Source of the DNA: Chamaecyparis obtusa
Lineage: Eukaryota > Streptophyta > Pinopsida > Cupressales > Cupressaceae
DNA: 64,000 bases
Direction of reading: 5' to 3'
NCBI GenBank assembly: GCA_027943335.1
Contig: BSBK01003557.1
Span: forward strand, 215,588-279,587
The translations under genes were made by a program, and so were the position numbers. Of this stretch, positions 34,542 through 47,407 are shown one piece after another. How positions within the stretch are numbered: position 1 is the stretch's first letter; each line of letters opens with the position of its first letter. A model generated the notes under the pieces. The model saw nothing but the letters and a program-made list of their open reading frames with translations. It did not search any database and was not told the DNA's origin.

Positions 34542-37500
34542 TAAAATAGAAGAGCAAATCAGATTGTTAGGATCATGGAATGGGAAGAAAAAGAACACAA
34601 TCTATGCACTGAAAAGAAACTCCACAGGATATAGTAAGAAAAGAATGGAGAGGCCAAACCAGTTTCTATTGATAGTGATGTAAAAGAAAAGACACAGAAT
34701 GCAATATATATTTTTATCTGGTGTGTGCTGAAGCCTGGAAACTCTTGTCAATAATTGATGTATATATTCAAGATATACAAATGAATATTTATAATTATAT
34801 ATAGAAACATTATACACATGATACAATAACAAGTAAAATGATTATGAAATGAGTGAACAACAGTAATAAAATATACAAGTTACTCTTCATAAGGAAGAGA
34901 TAAGAAAATTTATAAATCAATTGCAATGTTGGTAAGCATTGTGTGACAGAAAACAATACTATAACACATCTATGAGTCTATGAGTTAATACTGATTTATA
35001 GGAATCTATGAGTTAATACTGATTTATAAATCAATTGCAATGCTGGTAAGCATTTATGTGACAACAAACAATATTGTAACACATCTAGTTAGTACTCTGC
35101 CCTTTCCTTACTATACGACCTACAAATTAGATTTGTATGGTTGGAAAACAAACTTAGATTTCAATCACAAAACCCTCAAAACTATAATCAAAAGGGATGG
35201 CCTCGTACTGGTAAAATGTATGGCCAACATGAGCATTTCCAATGTCATCTAAAACAACATCATCAAAATCTTTAAGTAAAATCTTAGACTCTAATCTGAA
35301 GCACAACTATGGATTCTAAATTTGTACGTTTACCTTCCAAATTTGTATGTTTTCTAGTAAATGGAAATAAGACTGAAATTCATGATTCACCTAAAATTTG
35401 TATATATAATTTCCAAAAGGTTAACACCTACATAAATCTTGATATCATCACAATATAACATTATGTCTAACATAATTTCTAATATAACAAGAGTTGAAAA
35501 CTGAACAGGCCTTACAAGATAGGTTTTTCCTTGCTTTAGCCACAATTCATACACAACATACAATCATCCAACCCTACCATGGTACCCCTTCTTTCTTCTC
35601 ATATTATTTTCTTAACAAGTGTATGGTACTCAAGAGGTCAATAAATATCATGAAACCATAATATAAAAATGATGCAAAAATAAAACTTGGGTCTCACTAT
35701 GGAAACTAGTTGGGTTCCACTTCAATATGGTTCAATAATATTTTGTATCCCCACTCTTATATAACTTAGTCATGGTCTTAATTATATAAGGATATATACT
35801 CTTTTATGACTTACCAAACCCTTAAGTGCACTTAGAGACTTGTCTCACCAACTTATTCCAAGAATCCTAAGTGGTGTTTTTGATCTGATAGGATTTTATT
35901 AACTTAGATTCAAAGGTTTTTAAGATTCTCATTCAAACCCATGTTCCCAATATTCCAAATCTTCTTAATCAGTCCCAGAGACCTAATTACAATTCTAGTA
36001 GCCCTACAGCAGGATACAAACCCAAATAACTTCAACTTTTCCCAAAGAACTTGACAAAGAAAAATCATTTATGAATACCCTTTTCCAATTACTAAAACAT
36101 ATCATAAACTTACTATGGGCTTCTTTGGACCAAGTCTGACTATTCCCACACAGTGACCCTTAAATAGCATGAAAAACTACCAATTTACAAAGCATCATCA
36201 CTCTCCATTTATCCTTATCACTCCAAACTCTCAACAGTGTTATATAATGGTTAAAAATGAACAAATTTTAAAGGGATAAGACTCAGTCCATCGAGAACCC
36301 CCAAAACCCCAATTTGGTACTTCTAAACCCTCAATGCAAGGGTTTCTCAAATCTCCTATCTCCAATCCATTCTAGGTTCAACAAGTGATTTTTTTACCAT
36401 GAAATGATCATTATATGATGATCCAAATCATAATATATGCTCCTCCTTTAGACCGATCTGCTATTGTTGCACTTTACCTACAAACTTCATCAAAGAAACC
36501 CTCACTGTTTCATTACAGTCAATGGTGATTATCACTATTCCTGCATAAAAGATGTTAGAATATCATAATACATGTCAGATGAATGCTTCCCATGAAATCT
36601 GGGCCCTTGTAATTCATGGGAAGGCCATATCTTGGTGAGAACCTAGACTTTTGCAAAAGAAACTCAAAACTTATAGCATGTCAAGTAACCCCAGGCATCT
36701 AAATAGTTAACACAGAATATACAAAATATATTCAGGCCAATAATTGATGACAATGAACTTCTAATTCATCACAATGAATGGAAAGAGGCTTCTAGTATAT
36801 CTCTACACTTCCCACAATGAAAACTTGTTCAAATTTGCAGAGAATCAAAACATTTTATGTTATAATGTGAATGAAAACTTGTTCAAATTTGCAGAGAATC
36901 TAAATATGTTATATTGTGATGATATCAAGATTTATGTGGGTGTTGTCTTATTTCCATATTATATGACCTCAAAATACATCAATCAATGTTTACAAACTTT
37001 TATTAATCACAATGAATATTTGAGCCCTACAATCTTAGGATAATTCTCAAAGATATGCTCATTATTTTATAATATCCCAGTCCCCTCATATTTCTATTTT
37101 AAAATAATCTATTTTTTTATTCAAGTTTATACTACGATTAAGTATATATCCTTATATAATTAGGACCGTGACTAAGTAAAGTTACATAGCATATCCCCAC
37201 TCTTATATAAACACTTAGCATATATAGAGACAATGAAATATCAGCATACATATTGTAAGTAATGTAATGAATAATAGGACTCTCTTCAAATATCTATAAG
37301 GAAATGACCCATGAACAAACTCTAAAATAAATTTATCGTTAGGATTTAAAATTAAATTTTTCTCTCTCTAATCTTAATTAAATTATAGTTATTGGTAAAT
37401 TTATATCTTCAATGCTTAGTTGCTTCATTTCATCTCTAAGATCTCCATTTATCATAGGTTTATTTAATATACCATTGATAATTTTTATGATAATTTACCA

Positions 37501-39139
37501 TAGGAGAATACAATGGTTAAGGAAATGATAGCAAAGATTTACAACTTTACAAATGTGACATGAAATGGGAGATTTTTAATAGGGAATAGACTCATAGTGC
37601 AATGAGGAAGAGCTCCTGACTAATGGAGGTTTTCTATGATGGGAAACACAAATGGTCCTAGCAAACACAAACTCTCTTTCAATGAGAAATACTAATGTGA
37701 GCACACACACACACACACACACAGATATATATATATATATATATTCAAACAAATCTTGTTGGAATTCTAGAAAAAGAAAGGAAATTGCTTCAACATAAAT
37801 GTTCCACCCACAAAGAAGTAATAACATTCGTTAATCCATATAAATTCATAGACTTGTCATGAACATTAAGGCAAATCCAATATCAAATGCACATAGACAA
37901 TTGATTTGTTAATGAGCGAACCACAAAACTTATGTTAGTCTTCTTCTTGATTGGGTCTTGCTCTTACATCAAAGTATAATGGGAACCCAAAATTTGGACC
38001 TACAAGCATTTATATTATCATTAGTAATAGTCAAATAGTTTCATGAAACTGATTCTTTTAAAGAACCGATTAAACAAAAGCATTGTTACAAAAATGGCTA
38101 CAATATAGTTGAAATTCCCTGACAAGGGATAGTTAACTCATATTTGATTTCTACCCCTAGATTTTATGTAATTGACTTTAAATTCAAGCCATCGATTTGA
38201 TTGACTGTACTAGGTAACACTTGAAAAGTTGTCAACTAGGCCACTTTTTGTCATGGCAAGACTGTCATGTGTCACGCTCTCACCACTCCATTATTTACCA
38301 TTTGGCTCCCTCTTCCAAATGTTGGATCACTAAAGCTCCAAACAAGCTTTAACATGAGGTAAAGCTTCAACGACAAATTGAGTTGGCTGCCAATTGTATT
38401 GAACACCAAGTCTAGTTGGATCATAAGAAGGAAAAGATTATCTTTATAATGTTTTTTTCCTTGGCTAGCAACATTCACCATCTATATATACCATCAGCAC
38501 ATCATTGAAACTACATTGAAGCTCAACCAAAGAGGAGACTCTCAATGCTAACTTGAGCCATAATCCATGTTAGATACCATTCATTATTGGATCAATGAAA
38601 GGTTGCACAATCAATGATCTCCCATTGATAACAAAGACCTTTGAAGAAAATGCCACATCATTGTTGTGACATCCATTGGCAAATCGCTACAGCTGGAGTA
38701 TGGTTACATCAATCTATTTGCAGGCTTTGCTACCCTATTCCCTTCCAATACCATAGGCTCTACTACCCTATTCCCTTCCAATACCATCAATCTATTTGCA
38801 GGCTCTGCCACCTAATTCCCTTCCTTACCGGCTAAATCCATCTATGGCAATTACCTAGGGCCTCAAATTGCATTGCACAAGTGCATTCAAACTACTGAAC
38901 AAAAGCTTACCTCAAACTCCAAATTTATTATAACAAAAATTTTTATATAAATGATGAAATGTGCTATTAACCTTCGGTGCTGGATACACTGCTAGCGTAG
39001 GGTCTAGCTCTTCACGATCTTCACGCGCTGCAACCAGCTCTTCATGATCTTTCATTCCAGCTCCGTTCTAGATATGCTGCTAGTGTAGGGTCTTCACGCA
39101 CTGCAACCATTCATATAATTTTCCTGAAATGAAATGAGA
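34542..39139. other. Right part of CACTA element, no gene recognised
   Basis: The stretch is AT-rich and holds only small repeats. A direct repeat of about 60 bp lies at 34916-34976 and 35028-35087. An inverted repeat pairs 35756-35803 with 37141-37187. ATGAAAACTTGTTCAAATTT occurs twice (36818 and 36870). CA and TA microsatellites lie at 37699-37743, and a CCCTATTCCCTTCCAATACC repeat near 38730-38820. CTGCTAGYGTAGGGTCT and TTCACGCRCTGCAACCA occur twice between 38990 and 39110. It probably contains the promoter side of the transposase genes; no clear TATA box assignment was possible. Confidence 0.5.
38705..38822. repeat. Small tandem repeat
   Basis: AATCTATTTGCAGGCTYTGC and CTACCCTATTCCCTTCCAAT alternate for about three partial units. 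Confidence 0.75.
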
Positions 39140-39317
39140 ATTGAAATGTTTTTTTTTAAGTTATATGCCCGTGTTTGTCGATATTTTCACCAACATGGTA
39201 TTGGTCAAAATTTTGACCAACACGGGCATGGATTTTAAAATAACAAATTTTTCCTTCCATAATCCGACCAACTTAAACCTTTTTAATTAATGGTCGATAA
39301 TTTTTGTAGAAAATTGA
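39140..39317. repeat. CACTA right subterminal repeat region
   Basis: It contains the perfect 20-bp palindrome TTGGTCAAAATTTTGACCAA (39201-39220), which is framed by GCCCGTGTTTG and CAACACGGGC. It also holds GACCAACTTAAA and GGTCGATAATTTTTGT, the same TTGGTCG/GACCAA words found at the left end. This is the likely accessory-protein binding region beside the 5' end of the transposase transcript. Confidence 0.75.
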
Positions 39318-39334
39318 GGTCAAATGTACTAGTG
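39318..39334 (-). repeat. CACTA right terminal inverted repeat
   Basis: GGTCAAATGTACTAGTG, the inverted partner of 7312-7328, followed by target repeat GTA. Confidence 0.92.
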
Positions 39335-39489
39335 GTAATAAAATAATACACTTACTATTTTGAATTTGAGCTCATAAAGATTAAGATATCCCTATTTTAT
39401 TACTGATGTCCCTATTTACATATTTTCATCAAATAACCCAAAAACATCAAGAATGGTCTTATATGTTCACTAATAGCCAACTTTCAGAA

Positions 39490-40147
39490 GAATATGAATG
39501 AATGCATACATACATAAGTGGATGAACATAAATAATGAAGGTACCAAACATTGCCTGAAGTAATGAAGTGTTGACCCAGGGTTCAATCCAGTATGCTCTT
39601 GTATGATCCAAACCTGCAAGGAAGGAAAAGATGGGGTTAGATCCAAAGGATCTAAGAAATGCATGTCACCCTATTACTAATCCTCATCTATAATTATGCA
39701 TGTGCATAGTCAATCCATACACTTCTAAAATGAACTATGCTACAAAACATGTGCACTCAGGAAACATATGTATGCAGTGAGTAAATCAAGACCAAAATGG
39801 AGCAAAAAGTATGATGTCAAATGTGTTATCAAGAAACACCTCATGGGCTATGATTCAACATGGTATATATGTTATTTATACAAGATCAGTAAAAGGAAAT
39901 CTACAACCTCAACAACATGGAAATATTAATCCAATAATAGGAAATACATTACAAATGCCAAGCTCACAGTCTTAATGAAATAAATAGTGTATAAAATAAT
40001 ATATGATGCCCAAGCTCAAATTCAAAATACTAAGTGTATTAATGTATGATCTAATAGCAGCAACCTCATTGATCATTACCTTTGACTCCATAATTATAGA
40101 AGAGATAACTACCTACAACTATATTTCATAATTCCCCCTTTGAAGTC
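39490..40147. repeat. Diverged direct repeat, right copy
   Basis: This copy matches 4690-5955 in two blocks (see there). It is shorter, lacking most of what lies between 4980 and 5640 in the left copy. It has no coding content. Confidence 0.7.
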
Positions 40148-40174
40148 ATAGGTTAGTTTAACTATTGGACAATG

Positions 40175-40500
40175 AGCCGATAGGAGTTTCGAATAGATTT
40201 GAATAAAAACTAAGAGTATTGAATTTTATTTGTTCCTATTGTGATTTCAGGGGAGAAGAAGGCTAAGACCTTTTCAGCGGATCAGGGTGGTGTATATGTT
40301 TGCACTTTTTTTGTTTGAGACTTAATTATGCTATTTTTTAAACAGAAATATTTTTCTTTCTTATTTCAAATTCATTCCTTCATATGTCATACCTAATGCA
40401 TAGTGAATTCATAGGAGTTTCGAATAGATTTGAAAAAAAAATAAGAGAATTGAATTTGAACTGTTCTTATTGTGAATTCAGGGGATAAGAAGGGTAAAAT
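40175..40500. repeat. 85-bp direct repeat pair
   Basis: ATAGGAGTTTCGAATAGATT starts both copies, at about 40178 and 40409, and both run through GAATTCAGGGG-like ends to AAGAAGG. The rest of 40501-40756 shows nothing recognisable. Confidence 0.75.
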
Positions 40501-40756
40501 CTTTATGGATGATCTTGTGTGGGCAAGGTAGGAAATTTATTCTTGTCACAATCTAAAATTGTTTGGAGTTGATTTCAACTCTTCATTATAGAAAGAGATC
40601 TCTAATTTATAGATTATTATGACAAGTATTTTCTATTCAAATTTATGACTAAGTGTTACAGCTAAGAAATGTAAATTTGGTTGACTTCCAAACACCATAG
40701 GCAACTTTAGCAGATCATGTTTGATGAAAATGATAATGAAATTTGGCATGTACGAG

Positions 40757-41665
40757 TGATGCAGGAGCATCCTAGGATTCTTGGCAATCCTATATCAACC
40801 AAAAATATGTTTGTCTTTGAAGGTAGATTGTTGGTTTTGATCTTAGTTTGGTGGAGTTCTTGCTCGGTTTGAGAGACTGGTTGCTTGATTTATGTGGTTA
40901 TCAGGGTGCTCGGTCTCTGGAGAACACTTGGTGACTGAAGGCATCAGTTCACTGGCACTTGGCGATAACTGCATTTCTTGGTCATGCTTGGTGTGGTCGG
41001 TCAACTGTTGCTCGGTGTTCTTTCTTACCAACTGGATTGTTTTGTTAGATTGGCTTGGCCGACTAGTGCATTTAATTTAGGTCACGCTCCTCATGTTATG
41101 GATTGACCATTGGACATGTGGGGACCTAGATCTAGCATGTTACATTCTTCTATGCAAATTTGGTGACCGTTGGGGCCATCTTTGAGAGTTTTATTTATTT
41201 TGTAAGGCTATGTGAGAGCCGACTGATGTTTTAGCATTTAATATTTGTTTGTAAAGATTTATTGTTTCATCAGCCGAATTGTGGCTAGGAATCAGTATTT
41301 ATAGGATGGTTAGTAGCCTTTGAGCTTAGGAGCAAGAAGATTGCTTTCGAAGTTAGAGTATAAGTTTAGACCTTTCCTGGGTGCCTACCAATGTTCTGTG
41401 TCTTGCAGACCTGGGCTAGCTGAATGCTAATGTTGGGGAAAAGATTTTGATCTTGTGAGATCTTGTAGACAGTTACTTGCTTTTTATCTGGCTATAATCG
41501 GGAAGGCCTTACAGCTTATCACATTGCATGTAATCAGTAATTTGATGAATAAATACTTTTGTTTCTTTTTAGATCTGTTGTTCTTATTGTATATTTCCAC
41601 TGCATATTGGTTCAGCTACAGGGTCGGTCAGTCTTTAATTAGATCCACCAACCTTGACTACGTTA
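40757..41665 (+). repeat. 5' LTR of Gypsy B
   Basis: Starts TGATGCAGGAGCATCC, as in A, and ends CTACGTTA, probably a decayed TGCATCA when compared with the right copy. About 909 bp. Confidence 0.8.
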
Positions 41666-41667
41666 GG

Positions 41668-41680
41668 TGGTATCAAAGAG
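41668..41680 (+). promoter_or_regulatory. Primer binding site of B
   Basis: TGGTATCAAAGAG follows the LTR by two bases. It is the Met-tRNA type with one change from TGGTATCAGAG. Confidence 0.8.
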
Positions 41681-41766
41681 AAGTTTGTTCTTGTTTGATA
41701 AAAGTCTATTCCTACTAGATCTGAGTGGATCTTGTGTGTCTAGATCTTGATTTGAAGACACCTTCG

Positions 41767-42512
41767 ATGAGAAACCATGAGATCTCTAAAGAAGAGGAAG
41801 CTACTGGTGAATTCTATCTTGATGATTTTAGGGCTTTATAGAAACAAGCACAAGACCTACAAGAGGATTTGAGAAAGAAGAAGCCTACTTTGAAAGAGGA
41901 TAGTGATGATGAATCTGAGGAAGATCATTTTGAAGAAGCTGTAGAAGAAGCTAGAGATTTTGAGGAGAATCAAATTCTGAAAGCTATGTCTAAGATTGGG
42001 AAAAGACCAAAGATTGAAGTTTCTACATTTTCTAGAAGCCTTAGGCAAGAAGAATTGATTGATTGGATCAATGAGATTGATGAATACTTTGAGTATGAAG
42101 AAATAGAAGATCCTGATAGGGTTAGATTTGCAAAGACTAAGTTGAAGGGTCATACAAATATCTAGTGGAGAGAAGTTCAGTTGGAAAGAGGTAGAAGAGG
42201 AAAAGAGAAGATCACTAAGTGGAACCGAATGGTTGACATGTTGAAGAAGCAATTCATTCTAGTGGATTATGAATTGGAAATGTTTAAGAAGATGCAATCT
42301 TTGAAGAAAACTAACAAATCGTTATAGGAGTATACCGAGGAGTTTTATAGAATTTTGATTAGGACTGGTCATTTTGAAGTTGATAAAGAGAAGGTTTCTA
42401 GGTATGTCTATGGTTTATGACCTAGTATTCAAGAAGAGTTACTTACTATGCAGATGAAAAAAATTGGTGATGCTTATAATATGGCATTGAATATTGAAGA
42501 GAATTTGAATAA
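41767..42512 (+). pseudogene. Gypsy B gag, N-terminal part
   Basis: From ATG 41767 the frame gives an acidic N-terminus, then IGKRPKIEVSTFSRSLRQEE, DWINEIDEYFEYEEIEDPDR and LKGHTNI. Further on are EYTEEFYRILIRTGHFEVDK and SIQEELLTMQM, the retrotransposon gag core. TAGs and a TGA interrupt it at several Gln, Trp or Arg positions. It breaks off at 42512 where element C is inserted and resumes at 59817 in the same phase. Confidence 0.88.
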
Positions 42513-43491
42513 TGACGCAAGGGCAAGGTAGATACAAGCAGAATCACGTAGAATTGACTCCACTTGATCAACAACCAGCCCTTCTCAGAGTTACACAATG
42601 GAAGCAATATAAAATCACATGAAATTAGTGAAAACACAATGGATATGAGATAGTCAACGGGCAGCAACAATAGAGAATTTATATTATTTCTTTCAACATG
42701 CTCGGCTGTGAGGCCTTCCGGGTTTCGGCCTTATACAATAAGAATTATGAAATTAGAATCATTGCAAGCATATCCTCTTCTATAATACTTCTTCTACTAT
42801 CCTTCTACCATCTAGCACTACCTCTTCATTCCCTACAACATCAATCTAGATTCCTTATATAGCTAGCCAAGCCACAAGTCGGCCAGTCAGACATTTAATT
42901 ACAATATAGGTCCAGTCGGGAAGATCTAAATCAAAATAAATGAAAGAGTGATCATGACATGATGAGAATTATTATTTAGGTCCACACATGACCCAAAAAT
43001 ATTCCTTTAAATTTGCAAGGCCCCATTTGATAACACGGCACGGCGCAAGAAGAAACACTACATGTTTCACCCGAAAACTGCCAGAAAATAGGTCCCGAGG
43101 AAAAATGGTCATAACTTTTGACTCATAATGAATTAGGAAATGTTCCTTTAAGAAAAGATATTAATTTAGGTCCTCTTTAAGGCCCCTAGGGAGGATAGGC
43201 TGAATCATTCAGTATCATGGGAAAAAATATGCGCAACAGGCACCAAAACTGCAAGAAAATACAATCTTGACGGCAAGGAAAATAGTTGTAACTTTGAAAC
43301 AGTCTCTCCAATCTTTATGCGACCATAAGAGAAGATTCCAAAATAGTTCCTCAGCATCATGTAATATTTTCACACCATGAAACCATCAAATGAAAAGATT
43401 ATAAAGAAAACAATAGAAAATAGGTACAGAAATCAGGAAATGTTTTTGGTTGATGCAAGATTGCTCAAAGACCCAATATGATCCTACATCA
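42513..43491 (-). repeat. 3' LTR of chromovirus C
   Basis: On the minus strand it starts TGATGTAGGATCAT and ends TGCGTCA; 979 bp. The bases before it (TACCCTAGGTATC) are not purine-rich. Confidence 0.92.
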
Positions 43492-43547
43492 GATACCTAG
43501 GGTAAATAAAGAAATGATTTCCACATTAGGCACTACTCTTATTCTAA

Positions 43548-46264
43548 CCTAAATCATAAATATCCAACTTAGCTTGTGTAATCCATTAATTGTCTTCAAC
43601 TAGCTTGTCTTTCCACTGAACTAGATATTCCATGTAGTCTTTTCCTCTTGTACTCTTGCTCACTCTTTTATTCAAGATCTTCACAATGTTGTCTCTATTC
43701 TTCTTAGGATAGTCTAGATCATCCTCAATCTCATAATTTTATTCAAAGTACTCAAATATATCAGCAATATTGAATATAGGTGATATATCCATGTTCTCTG
43801 GTAATTCCACTTCATAAGCATTTCCACTGTCAAACTTCTTCAGAATCTTACAAGGTCCAAACTTCTTCATTTTTAGCTTGTTGTAGGTATCAACTAGAAA
43901 TATATTATTTTTCAAATGAATCATAACCTCATCTCCAACTTTAAAATATTTATGTCTCCTTCTCTTGTCCACTCTCTGTTTATATTTCAGATTACTATCC
44001 TCCAAATTCTTTTTAACTTCATCATGTAAAGTTCTCATGTATACAGAAAAATCCTCAGCTTCAGCACTTCTTCTTGTCTCAATAGGTAAATCTCTCAGCT
44101 CTATGGTTCCTTTAGGATGAAATCCAACAACAATCTCAAATGGTGTCCTCTTAGTTCTTCTATTCACTGAATTATTATATGCAAACTCTGCTTGTGCCAA
44201 AATCAAATCCCAATTAGCAGGCTTATCTCCAACTAAACATCTCAACAAGTTTCCCAAACTTCTATTCACAACTTCAGTCTATCCATTTGTCTGAGGGTGA
44301 AATGTAGAACTAAACTTCAATTCTATATTCATCTTCTTCCAAAGTGTTCTCCAAAAGTAACCAATAAACTTAGTATCTCTGTCTGAAACAATAGACTTAG
44401 GCAAACCATGCAATCTTACCACTTCCTTGAAGAATAATTCAGCTAGATGCAATGCATCAAATGTCTTCTTACAAGGTATGAAATGAGACATCTTAGAAAA
44501 TCTATCAACTACAACCAAAATAGAATCATTACCTCTCTATGTTCTAGGCAATCCAAGAACAAAGTCCATACTTACATCTTCCCAACGTCTATAAGGTACA
44601 GGAAAAGGTGTATACAATCCAACATTCTGACTAATTCCTTTTGGTACTTGACAAATTCTGCAACCTCTAACCATTCTCTATACATATCTATAAATCTATG
44701 GCCAAAAGTATCTTTCTAAAATCAAATTCACAGTCTTATCAATCCCAAAATGTCTAGAAAGTCCACCACTATGTTTCTCTTTCATTATGTTCTCTCTCAT
44801 AGATCTTCTAGGTATGCACAACTGAACTCCTTTAAACAACATGTCGTCTTGAATGAAATAATTAGTCCACTTTTCACTCACTGTGTGTTCCTTACAAGCT
44901 TTCCAAGGTTCTACAAAATCAATGTCAGTCTCATACAAACACTTCAAATCATCAAAACCAAGTACTTGAACTCTCATCTCTGTCAGCAAAATTCTTCTTC
45001 AGCTCAAGGCGTCAGCAACCTTATTTGACTGTCCACTTTTATGCTTCAATGAAAAGCAAAAATTCTACAAGAACTCAACCCACTTCATATGTCTCTGATT
45101 CAACTTATTCTGACTTCCCAAATACTGCAAATCTTTATGGTCAGTATACAAAAAAAAATCTTTAGGCATCAAATAATGTCTCCATTTCTTCAAAGCTTGA
45201 ACAATAGCATAGAATTCCTATTCATAAACTGAATATTTTCTTTTAGCATCATTCAACTTCTCACTAAAGAAAGCTATAGGTTTTCCTTCTTGACTCAAAA
45301 CAGCTCCAATTGCACTAGCACTAGCATCACATTCAACATGAAAAAATTTACTAAAATTAGGCAAAGAAAGTGTAGGCAACTCTACAATTCTTTGTTTCAA
45401 TGTTTCAAAACTCTTTTGTGCTCCATGTGTCCATTTGAAATCCTTTTTATCTCCTCTCATAGTTTCAGTCATAGCATTACTAATAGAACTGAAATTTCTG
45501 ATGAACTTCCTATAAAAACTTGCCAATCCATGAAATGATCTTACCTCTCCATCATTCTTAGGTGTAGGCCAATCAAGTTTAGCTCTCACTTTCTTAGGAT
45601 CCATCTTCAATCCATCAGCTAAAATTACAAAACCAAGATATACAATCTCCTCTTTCATAAATGAACATTTCTTCAAATTAATCAGCAACTTTTCTTCCTT
45701 CAATCTCTACAATACTTTTCTGATATGTTCAAGATGTTCTTCCTTACTCTTACTAAATATCAAAATGTCATCAAGATATACAATCACAAACTTACCCAAG
45801 AATCTTTTCAAAACTTCATTCATCAGCCTCATGAAAGTACTAGGTGCATTAGTCAAACCAAAAGGCATAACTAACCATTCATATAAACCTTCATTAGTCT
45901 TAAAAGTAGTTTTCCACTCATCCCCTTCTCTGATCCTAGTCTGATGATATCCACTTTTCAAATCAATCTTTGTGAAATATTTTGCTCCACTCAAACTATC
46001 TATTATGTCATCCATCCTAGGCAAAGGAAATCTGTACTTGACTGTTATCTTGTTTATAGCTCTAGAATCAGTGCACATTCTCCATTCTCCATTCTTTTTA
46101 GGTGCTAATACATTAGGAACTGCACAAGGACTCAAACTTTCCCTAATCCAACCTCTCTCAATAAATTCTTGCACTTGTTTATTCAATTCAGTCTTCTCAT
46201 GAGGTGTCAACCTTTGTGGTGCTTTATTAGGCAAACTAGCTCCAGGTATCAAATCCATAGAGTG
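43548..46264 (-). pseudogene. Chromovirus C pol, C-terminal part
   Basis: This is a continuation of the frame from 56979, separated by element D. It starts [20 protein letters not shown] and contains the reverse transcriptase ([54 protein letters not shown], catalytic YLDD near 45780). RNase H follows (VECDASASAIGAVLSQEG). The integrase has the HSGGLSRHFGIDKT zinc-binding region, [28 protein letters not shown] and FHPQTNG. At the end is a chromodomain (YMEYLVQWKDKLVED, about 43620). About nine in-frame stops occur, several placed where Gln is expected (YE-stop-EFYAIVQ, NG-stop-TEVVNRS). Since only point stops separate it from an open frame, it is better preserved than A. Confidence 0.93.
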
Positions 46265-46269
46265 ACTTA

Positions 46270-47279
46270 TGTATACACCTAAAAATGGTCATCTAGACTA
46301 TTAGCCCCTTTTGCTAAATCATCAATTGCTTATTCTTGATCAAATCTTAGCTCTATCATTTATTCGATTATTTTCTATGGGCTAACCATCTTATCCTAAG
46401 TCTTTATTTATTTAAAAGGAATATTTCCTCCCCTTTTAATAAATAAAAATCCCCCACTTTTCCTCTTATCCTAAGTTGCACAAATAAAACATTATTTTTA
46501 TTTTATAAAAAGAGAAAAAACACTTTTTGTCTCATATGGACACAAAAGTCAACTCTTATTTTCCTATTGGAGGATATGTGTGCACATGGATTGCTCCTCT
46601 TTCAAGCTCCACCGTTGATTAAATCTTTTGCCTCTTAATCTCCATGGTCCATTCCTCCTCATTTCCTTTAAAAGAGAGCTCTCTTCTTCATTCTAGATCT
46701 CCAACTTTTTATGCTATTGTTATGCTACAGGTTTTCTAGGTCATCTTGGAGCTTTTGGAGATATTCTTGAATCTAGGGTTTGAAGATTTGGAGCATTGTT
46801 GGCATTCATTTTGGATCTTCATCAACACTCTATCTTCTTGTCTTCATTCTTGCATCATCATGGCTTTCTTGCTTCATAGTTAGATTTCATTTCTTGCATA
46901 GTAGCTTCATTTTCATGGCATTCTTAGCTTAGATTTCCTTTATGCTTTAGATTAATTCATCTAGTTTAACTAGGAGGCTTTCTAATACTTGCATCTTTCA
47001 TTTCCATAGCTTAGCTTGCATCTTCATTCTTAGCTAGCTTGCATTGCATTGCATTTCATAGTGATTCTTGGGGATATTGGCATTCTTTCCCTTGTCTTCA
47101 TTGAATCTCCCATTGCATGGTTTACTAGCAAGGTTATTGGCTAAATAGCTCTAGCTGAGAGCATTCTTAAAACCCTTGCACTCCATGCCTAGGGAGCTAT
47201 GGATCGATTTGTGAGGGCTCATTCTTGAGTTTCCTTGCATGTAATGATCCATAGAAGTGTGACACATTTATAGCACACA
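46270..47279 (+). repeat. 5' LTR of element D
   Basis: 1,010 bp, TGTATACACC to TAGCACACA. T-rich upstream half. TTTAAAAGAGAGCTCTCTTC near 46668 may lie in the promoter region. The target repeat ACTTA precedes it. Confidence 0.95.
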
Positions 47280-47283
47280 TTTT

Positions 47284-47300
47284 TGGCGCCCACCGTGGGG
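47284..47300 (+). promoter_or_regulatory. Primer binding site of D
   Basis: TGGCGCCCACCGTGGGG begins four bases after the LTR. TGGCGCC-type sites are usual in plant Tat/Athila-related Gypsy elements and unlike the Met-tRNA sites of A, B and C. Confidence 0.85.
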
Positions 47301-47407
47301 TAGAGTAGATAGACTTTGTCCTTTAAATTTTGCATTTTTGTCAATTTCTGTCAATTTTTCGGCAAGTTTTTAGCTTAATTTTTAGTCTCTAGTTTTTTGT
47401 CTTAGAC

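Larger units (their letters stand above)
7312..39334 (-). mobile_element. CACTA (En/Spm) DNA transposon, about 32 kb
   Basis: The left end is CACTAGTAAATTTTACC and the right end, read inward on the minus strand, is CACTAGTACATTTGACC, 15 of 17 bases matching. Both ends are flanked by the 3-bp direct repeat GTA (7309-7311 and 39335-39337), the target size of this superfamily. Inside, on the minus strand, lie a TNP2-like transposase and a SET/TNPA-like gene. Captured host gene fragments fill the left half, and a 6.3-kb chromovirus is inserted at 28189-34536. Without that insert the element is about 25.7 kb, which is large for CACTA. The transposase has many stops, so this copy is not autonomous now. 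Confidence 0.93.

Noticed and set aside
40752..40756. ACGAG as target repeat of Gypsy B
   Set aside because: The sequence after the right LTR is GCAGG; only two of five positions agree.
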